Of a stretch of 64,000 bases of DNA, positions 60,101 through 64,000 are shown piece by piece. Numbering within the stretch: the stretch's first letter is position 1; every line of letters begins with the position of its first letter. The notes under the pieces are model-generated. The model worked only from the letters and a program-made list of their open reading frames with translations, was not told the origin of the DNA and searched no databases. The translations under genes were made by a program, and so were the position numbers. The stretch comes from Dasypus novemcinctus (taxonomy: Eukaryota > Chordata > Mammalia > Cingulata > Dasypodidae): NCBI RefSeq assembly GCF_030445035.2, contig NC_080676.1, positions 15,662,940 through 15,726,939 of the forward strand, read 5' to 3'.

Positions 60101-62705
60101 TGTGTTCATCTATTGGAAAAAATGTACCACACTAATGAAGGATGTTGCTAATTGGGAAAAGTGTGGGAGGAGGAGGGTGGGGTATATGGGAATTTGCTAT
60201 ATTTTTGATGTAACATTTATATAATCTAAAACTTCTTTTAAAAATAAGTAAAAAATAAAACAAATCTTCCTGCAGAATTATAGTTACTAAACACCATTCT
60301 GATGGTTGGTTCTCTTCTTCCCAAGAGTTAAATTGGCAGCTGCTTTTTCAGTCTGTATTTTTATATTTGATCCCAGTTTGTCTAATTTATTTATTTTCTG
60401 TCATACTGCATTTCAGTATATTTACATAAACAAAATAAGATTCATTTAAGATAAGTTGTATAGATGCAAATAATGAAATAATTTCACATCTAAACCAAAC
60501 CAGCTGCCATCTCCTGATCTCATTTTGTTGTTTCTCCTAAACACTATGAACATAAGAGCTGACTTCACCAATTAATGTCATGGAAACCACCATGTGTTTT
60601 GGTTTTTTTTGGTTTTTTGTTTTGGAAAGAAAACATTTTAGTGAACCACCAAATCCTCAAGATTTTCTGTTCCTTAAGAAGCATCACACTAATTCAAAAC
60701 TATTGAAAGGTTAATGGAGCCTTAGTTCCAAATGTATGCCATTTTTAAATTTTTTAAAAATTTAATTTAATTTTTAAATATATTTTTTATTTTTTTAAAA
60801 GATACTTAGATTACACAAAATTTTATAGAAAAAAATATAAAGGATTTCTATATGCCCTACTCCTCACACCTCCCACACTTCTTTACATTAACAACTTCTT
60901 TCATTAGTGTGGTACTTTCATTGCAATTGATGAACACATTTGGAGCATTGCAACTAAGCATGAATTACAGTTTACATTGTAGTTTACACTCTCTCCCACT
61001 CAATTCTGTAGGTTATGGCAGGATATATAAGGGCCTGTATATGTCATTGCAGTGTCATTCAGGACAATTCCAAGTCCCAAAAATGCCCCCATATTACACC
61101 TCTTTTTCTCTTTTTCCCTCTCCCTACCTTCAGCTCCTCCCATGGCCATTGTCTACACGTCAATGTTATAATTTCTTCCATTGTTAGAATACCAATAAGT
61201 CTGTAGTAGAATACCAGCAAATCTACTCTAGTTCGTATTTTATTCCCCAATCCTGAGGATTCTGGGGTGGTGATGCCTGCTCCATCTCTAATTGAGAGGG
61301 AGCCTTGATCCCATATGGCTGTGGATGGGACTTTTGGACTTGCATTGTAGACTACCTCGGTTCCTTGGTATGGTGGTTGTGCATCATCACCTCCTTGTTA
61401 GCTGTCCTGGGTGAGTGCAGTGAAATGCCATTTAAGGAAATCATTGTGAATATTTTCAAACAGGGGAGGGACACCCAGAGCCAATGACTAACCTCTTGTA
61501 GGTAGCAAGGGCACCAGCAGCTATTACACCTCAAGGGCCTATTTACCGTCATCACCTCTCGACCTGAATTATCTGTGATCCTCAGGGTGCAAGATCGCAA
61601 TGTGGAACAGAAAGTACGATTGAAGCAGATGCTTTCCTCTACTGCAAAGTAAATTCTTTGTCCCATGCGGTTTTTGATCTCGTATTTGTTTGAGGTCTCT
61701 GTACCTAGTATCACTAATAGAACCAAACAATGTAGTCAAAATATTGCTGTTGCATAGAATCAAAATATTTTAATAAGTAAAGGCTGTGTCAGTAAAAGAA
61801 AATAAGCAGAATGACTAATTATTAAGAATATGGTATCTTCTCAACACAAATCTACTTGCGTGCTTTAAATTTTGAGTTCTTAGCTGTTGAAATAAATGTT
61901 GAGACCAAATCACTGCAATTAATTAATTTTGTTTTCCTATACATATGGACTTGGAAACATGTAGTACCACTTTTCAACTAAAGAAGGAATGCTGTAAGGA
62001 AGAATATTGTTTAAATAATAATTCTGCTATCATTGTGGAAGTTAATGGGACAACTTACAGTAGCAGCAGTGATTTTGTCTAAAATTTCCATCTGGCGATA
62101 TATCTATAGCCACATGCTATTCTGCTACCTATTTATTTCTTTTTGACAGTTGTTAAGAATAATACAGAATATTAAGTACAGGAAATGTTCAAGTAATTTT
62201 CAGTCATTAATTCGTAATTCATAAATTTGTTTATTATTAGTTTGCCTATTTGGAGAACAGGATGAAACAATAAAACAGTGGAATTCTGCTTTGATGGATT
62301 CTTGTTACATACTTTCAAACTTGAATTCTAGTTCTGAGATTGATAAGAAAATATAAACTCTTAGTGTCCTTGAAGCTGATCAAATAATTTAAATCCTTTT
62401 AAGATTACATACAATATTAGAATTTTAATGGCAATATCACCAAAGAGTTGGAGATTTTTATGCTTTAAGTTTTGTCTAAAGCAGACTAATAATTTCACCT
62501 TCAGTTTTTATTAAAAAAAATAGACCTAGTGCTCTTTTTGATCTAACTGTAGTCTACATATTTAACTTTATTATTTATGAAATATTTTGCTGTAAAGAAA
62601 CTTCTGAAAACTAAAATATTATTTTCCACAGTTTTAATAAATACAGAATATAATATACTTACTTCCAAGAAGCTCCACCTGCTGGTGTATAATTATCAGG
62701 TCTAA
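45122..62705 (-). CDS. PLSCR5: Phospholipid scramblase family member 5 (3' five coding exons)
   Basis: Five exons on the minus strand (62663-62705, 61493-61713, 58708-58869, 49000-49161, 45122-45160) join in frame to about 208 codons and a stop. All internal splice sites are GT/AG. The protein is a scramblase: a Cys-rich CNSCWCPC segment in the palmitoylation position, a calcium-loop-like [12 protein letters not shown], then a single hydrophobic helix ([16 protein letters not shown]) and a short tail HSLAGL. Family members flip phospholipids across membranes in a Ca2+-dependent way or act in signalling; the role of PLSCR5 is poorly known. The wording ([23 protein letters not shown]) fits PLSCR5 better than PLSCR1, 2 or 4. 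The N-terminal exons lie right of the window. No stop or frameshift is seen, so the gene looks functional. Confidence 0.92.
45975..46110. mobile_element. MER5A-like hAT element
   Basis: 'atcacttggggatcttcttaa', 'aaaatgcagactctggggt' and 'aaaaagctccaaggtggtgc' occur in MER5A order. A non-autonomous DNA transposon, diverged. It lies in the last PLSCR5 intron. Confidence 0.7.
46224..47195 (+). mobile_element. MaLR LTR interrupted by a second LTR
   Basis: The outer element is an MLT1-like LTR: its start (46224-46297, 'tatggtttgaattttgtccc' and 'cttggtcctgtgac') and its remainder (about 46845-47195, from 'ttggaaatagggtttc' to 'gccagtttgtggtactttg') are parts of one LTR. Between them, about 46298-46840 begins TGTGACAGTTTGAAGC and ends near 'cctttagcaaactaaaacc', with an LTR-like 'aataaatccc' polyadenylation region. 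No exact duplication can be read at the joints. Confidence 0.65.
47196..47395 (+). mobile_element. L1 3'-UTR-like copy, last 200 bp
   Basis: It starts 'gagcgtggactgtaatgtgg' and ends 'gaatgtaacattaaaaaaaa'. The same ending is seen in the copy at 17138. It abuts the MaLR LTR end directly. Confidence 0.7.
47396..48521. other. PLSCR5 intron sequence
   Basis: A short TG-rich microsatellite lies near 47620-47650. No exon or named repeat. Confidence 0.5.
48522..48740 (-). mobile_element. DAS-SINE (long type)
   Basis: It resembles 10740-11163: 'ttgctgagtcagctctcc', a GC-rich 'ggcggcgctccgcggcatgc' block, then 'agccacagctgcctcc' at the tRNA-like head on the minus strand. It lies 259 bases from the PLSCR5 exon at 49000, on the same strand as the gene. 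Confidence 0.8.
49000..49161 (-). CDS. PLSCR5: PLSCR5 exon with calcium loop and start of membrane helix
   Basis: 54 codons, from VKTINEKL to GACFLF. The acceptor is CTTTTCAAAG and the donor GTAAGTATG (revcomp at 48991-48999). It carries the beta-barrel end ([10 protein letters not shown]), the loop [12 protein letters not shown] and the start of the terminal helix. The exon is an exact multiple of three, and its phases match both neighbours. Confidence 0.93.
49162..50659. other. PLSCR5 intron sequence
   Basis: AT-rich, nothing recognised. A CAAGATGG match at 49428-49435 is isolated and not followed by L1. Confidence 0.5.
50660..51122 (-). mobile_element. L1 3'-UTR-like copy
   Basis: It matches the last 460 bp of the recurrent unit in reverse, from 'acattaaaaattacaagagg' (3' end) to 'tccactctaacccatatttt'. 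A (CA)n run at 50732-50752 lies inside it. Confidence 0.75.
51123..51235 (+). mobile_element. L1 3' end in opposite orientation
   Basis: 'atatggaaatccctatacat' and 'tcttttaaaaaataaagagt' fit the same family's ending on the plus strand. It abuts the minus-strand copy, so two 3' ends face outwards. Confidence 0.45.
51570..51690 (+). mobile_element. L1 ORF2 fragment
   Basis: 'ctatgggatgcaatgaagg' and 'gggaaatttataaccctaa' match the ORF2 linker region also present at 29820 and 55740. Confidence 0.65.
51749..52700 (-). pseudogene. Unidentified processed retrocopy
   Basis: About 950 bp that is clearly more GC-rich than its surroundings. On the minus strand it ends with AATAAA (about 51777), then about 20 bases, then an A-rich run (poly-T at 51752-51758 on the plus strand), as a retroposed mRNA would. 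No intron-like interruptions were noticed. Open frames exist on both strands (52214-52621 minus, 52133-52495 plus) but neither shows a domain I recognise, so the copy may be mostly 3' UTR. The right limit is approximate, and no duplication was found. Confidence 0.5.
53800..54690 (+). pseudogene. L1 ORF1 remnant
   Basis: Co-linear with ORF1 of the L1 at 24966, including a 'gacagaattcatttttctg' block after the point where that copy has a SINE. Stops are frequent and only short frames survive. Confidence 0.65.
54880..57900 (+). pseudogene. L1 ORF2 remnant with deleted catalytic box
   Basis: The endonuclease is readable at 54966-55175 with LQETH (catalytic Glu) and at 55375-55647 with KIDHM. The RT N-terminal part lies at 55961-56410. 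Around 56925-56935 the text jumps from the region seen at 35900 to that seen at 36650, so the FADD segment is absent. The C-terminus (57334-57893) is present with [14 protein letters not shown] and LIHCWWEC. Confidence 0.8.
58331..58707. other. PLSCR5 intron sequence
   Basis: AT-rich sequence between the L1 3' end and the exon at 58708. No named repeat. Confidence 0.5.
58708..58869 (-). CDS. PLSCR5: PLSCR5 exon, central barrel
   Basis: 54 codons from LEIQAPPG to GDVDFE. The acceptor is TCTTCTTCCAG and the donor GAG|GTAGGA. It includes the [10 protein letters not shown] segment and a CATCGCFG cysteine cluster. Phase 0 at both ends. Confidence 0.93.
58870..59369. other. PLSCR5 intron sequence
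   Basis: No exon or named repeat. The open frame at 59072-59254 has no scramblase wording. Confidence 0.5.
59370..60262 (+). mobile_element. L1 3'-UTR-like copy
   Basis: It matches the recurrent unit from about 'cagtgggccttactttcga' to 'gatgtaacatttatataatc' and an A-rich tail. Antisense to PLSCR5. Confidence 0.75.
60785..61418 (-). mobile_element. L1 3'-UTR-like copy next to a PLSCR5 exon
   Basis: It matches the unit in reverse from the T-rich 3' end (60785) to 'gtcctgggtgagtgcag'. It lies in sense orientation within the intron, with its upstream edge about 75 bases from the exon donor at 61492. Confidence 0.75.
61493..61713 (-). CDS. PLSCR5: PLSCR5 exon, N-terminal barrel and cysteine cluster
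   Basis: 221 bases. It starts in phase with the last base of the previous exon to make Met, then 73 codons from ILGTETSN to CPCYLQE. The acceptor is TTCTATTAG and the donor GAG|GTTAGT. The segment [17 protein letters not shown] corresponds to the acylation-site region of PLSCR1. The repeat ending near 61418 lies only about 75 bases beyond the donor. Confidence 0.93.
62663..62705 (-). CDS. PLSCR5: PLSCR5 small exon
   Basis: 43 bases encode [14 protein letters not shown] plus one base. The acceptor is CTTTAACAG and the donor GGAA|GTAAGT. The HQQVELLG wording is a scramblase hallmark at the start of the conserved barrel. The one-base overhang joins the two-base start of the next exon exactly. 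Confidence 0.88.
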
Positions 62706-64000
62706 CTGTTAAAGAATGAAATAAAGTGAATAAAAAATATTATATCAAACATTTTTAAACCTTTGGAGATATTGCTATTCACCTATCTTTTGATACATGG
62801 TATTGATCTTTTGTTTCCTGTTAGGGATATAGATGAAAATAAAATACAAAAGATAGTAAAATGTGTTTTAATCAATGTTATGAGAACACTGAAAATTACA
62901 AGGCATAAATGCTTAAAACAAGAATAGGAACCATGATTAACTCTTGAGTGTCTGTGTTAATGGGAAATAAGAATAACTCTTGGAAAAAACACTTGGAGAT
63001 TTTTAAACAATCTCTGAATAATAATGTTTAAGATGCTTCAAAACACTCGATTTTTTTTCTTTTTTTTTTTAAAGAAATTAATGATTTGAGTGACTGGCCT
63101 CTCCTCTCAACCCCTACCTGACTCTACTTTATTTACTTTGGTCATGCAACAACTTATTCTTCACAGTGATGTGGTATGATGTGGTATGATGTGATGTGTT
63201 TGAACTAGGTTATTCTATATATCTTTCTCATTCAGATTTTCCTTTGGGCCAAAGAAAAAAATAATCCTGCTCATGCCATCAAAGTACAAATTTAAAAGAG
63301 TTATGCTGGTAAATATACAACATAATAAAATTTGCTGCATGTAATTAGTAATGAAGTTAACTTACAGAGATAAAGTACCCACCAATAGCTGAGAAATGAC
63401 AATATTAAAAAGAATCTACAATGAAAATTGCTTTTTTAAGGAAATATGCAAAATGTGTACTTAGAATATATTTTATTCACATATATTCTAAATTTGATAT
63501 TCAGTACTTGAAGATCCACTAAGGCAAGGTGATCAACACTGCTTATAGTGCTGATCATTGTACTTTTGAATGCATAATATTTCTACTTTGCATTAAATTT
63601 TCTTCCATTCATTCTTTTCCCTTCACATTAATAAGTCCACTGGTAACTGGTGAAGTGAAGAAGTCATCATTAATATTTGGTCTAGATTAGGCATCAGAGA
63701 TGGAGAAATTTGAAGCCATGCTATTTTCTTCATTCTCCTATTTGTCGTTCTGAGGCAGAGGTAACCAATATCATTTCCCCAACTTTTAAATCTCATTATT
63801 GGTAAAAGAGTGCAGCTAGGGTCTTTTAAGATTAACAAAAATATCTTGTGAAAACTAATTTATAACTTGAAATCACTCTAAAACCTATTTTAACAATTAG
63901 GGCAAAATGTTAATTTTTTTCTTTCAGATAGAATTAGTCTTTTGTCACAGACTGAGAACAGCTTTGGTCTCAGCTTTGGAGGCAAATGGGGATTGTGATA
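62706..64000. other. PLSCR5: Upstream PLSCR5 intron
   Basis: I searched the minus strand for the preceding coding exon and found none, so it should lie beyond the right edge. AT-rich with a poly-T run near 63050-63070. A short imperfect GATGTGGTAT repeat lies at 63170-63200. Confidence 0.5.

Noticed and set aside
63623..63838. Possible upstream PLSCR5 exon
   Set aside because: The minus-strand frame has no scramblase wording and no fitting donor site. The expected sequence before LDLIII was not found in 62706-64000.

Overview
This is vertebrate nuclear DNA, almost certainly from a xenarthran and most likely an armadillo (Dasypus). The genes are split by long introns with GT/AG sites, the background is AT-rich, and most of the window is retrotransposon sequence. 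The tRNA-derived SINEs (for example 10740-11163, 43799-43885 and 48522-48740) look like the armadillo DAS-SINE family, and a long L1 3'-UTR-like repeat recurs at least six times. No bacterial-style operons, CRISPR arrays or intact mobile-element genes were found.

The only cellular protein-coding gene I can support is on the minus strand at the right: five coding exons of a phospholipid scramblase, best matched to PLSCR5. They lie at 62663-62705, 61493-61713, 58708-58869, 49000-49161 and 45122-45160. They join in frame with canonical splice sites and encode about the last 208 residues through the stop codon. The 5' exons lie beyond the right edge. Introns hold L1 elements, a SINE, several L1 3' ends and an unidentified retrocopy.

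Layout from left to right: 1-1455 is the 5' UTR of an L1 running leftwards out of the window. Then come AT-rich intergenic DNA with MaLR-type LTRs, a MIR and a 3' SINE with a perfect target-site duplication (1456-11479). Next is an ERVL-like provirus on the minus strand (11480-19585) with two LTRs and decayed gag, protease, RT, RNase H, integrase and dUTPase, interrupted by a 1.45-kb L1 3'-UTR insertion. 19586-24949 is AT-rich DNA with old LINE pieces and a solo LTR (23994-24498) flanked by a 5-bp duplication. 24966-38577 is a nested L1 complex: a matching 16-bp duplication at 24950-24965 and 38578-38593 shows that the outer pieces are one insertion later invaded by other L1s. 38594-45121 is intergenic DNA with MIR, L2 and SINE copies. 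45122-62705 is the scramblase gene body, and 62706-64000 is its upstream intron.

I found no new biological system. The points most worth a second look are the nested L1 with its preserved outer duplication, the ERVL provirus with most catalytic motifs still readable, the GC-rich retrocopy at 51.75-52.7 kb, the recurring L1 3'-UTR units, and the changed first position of the scramblase calcium loop.
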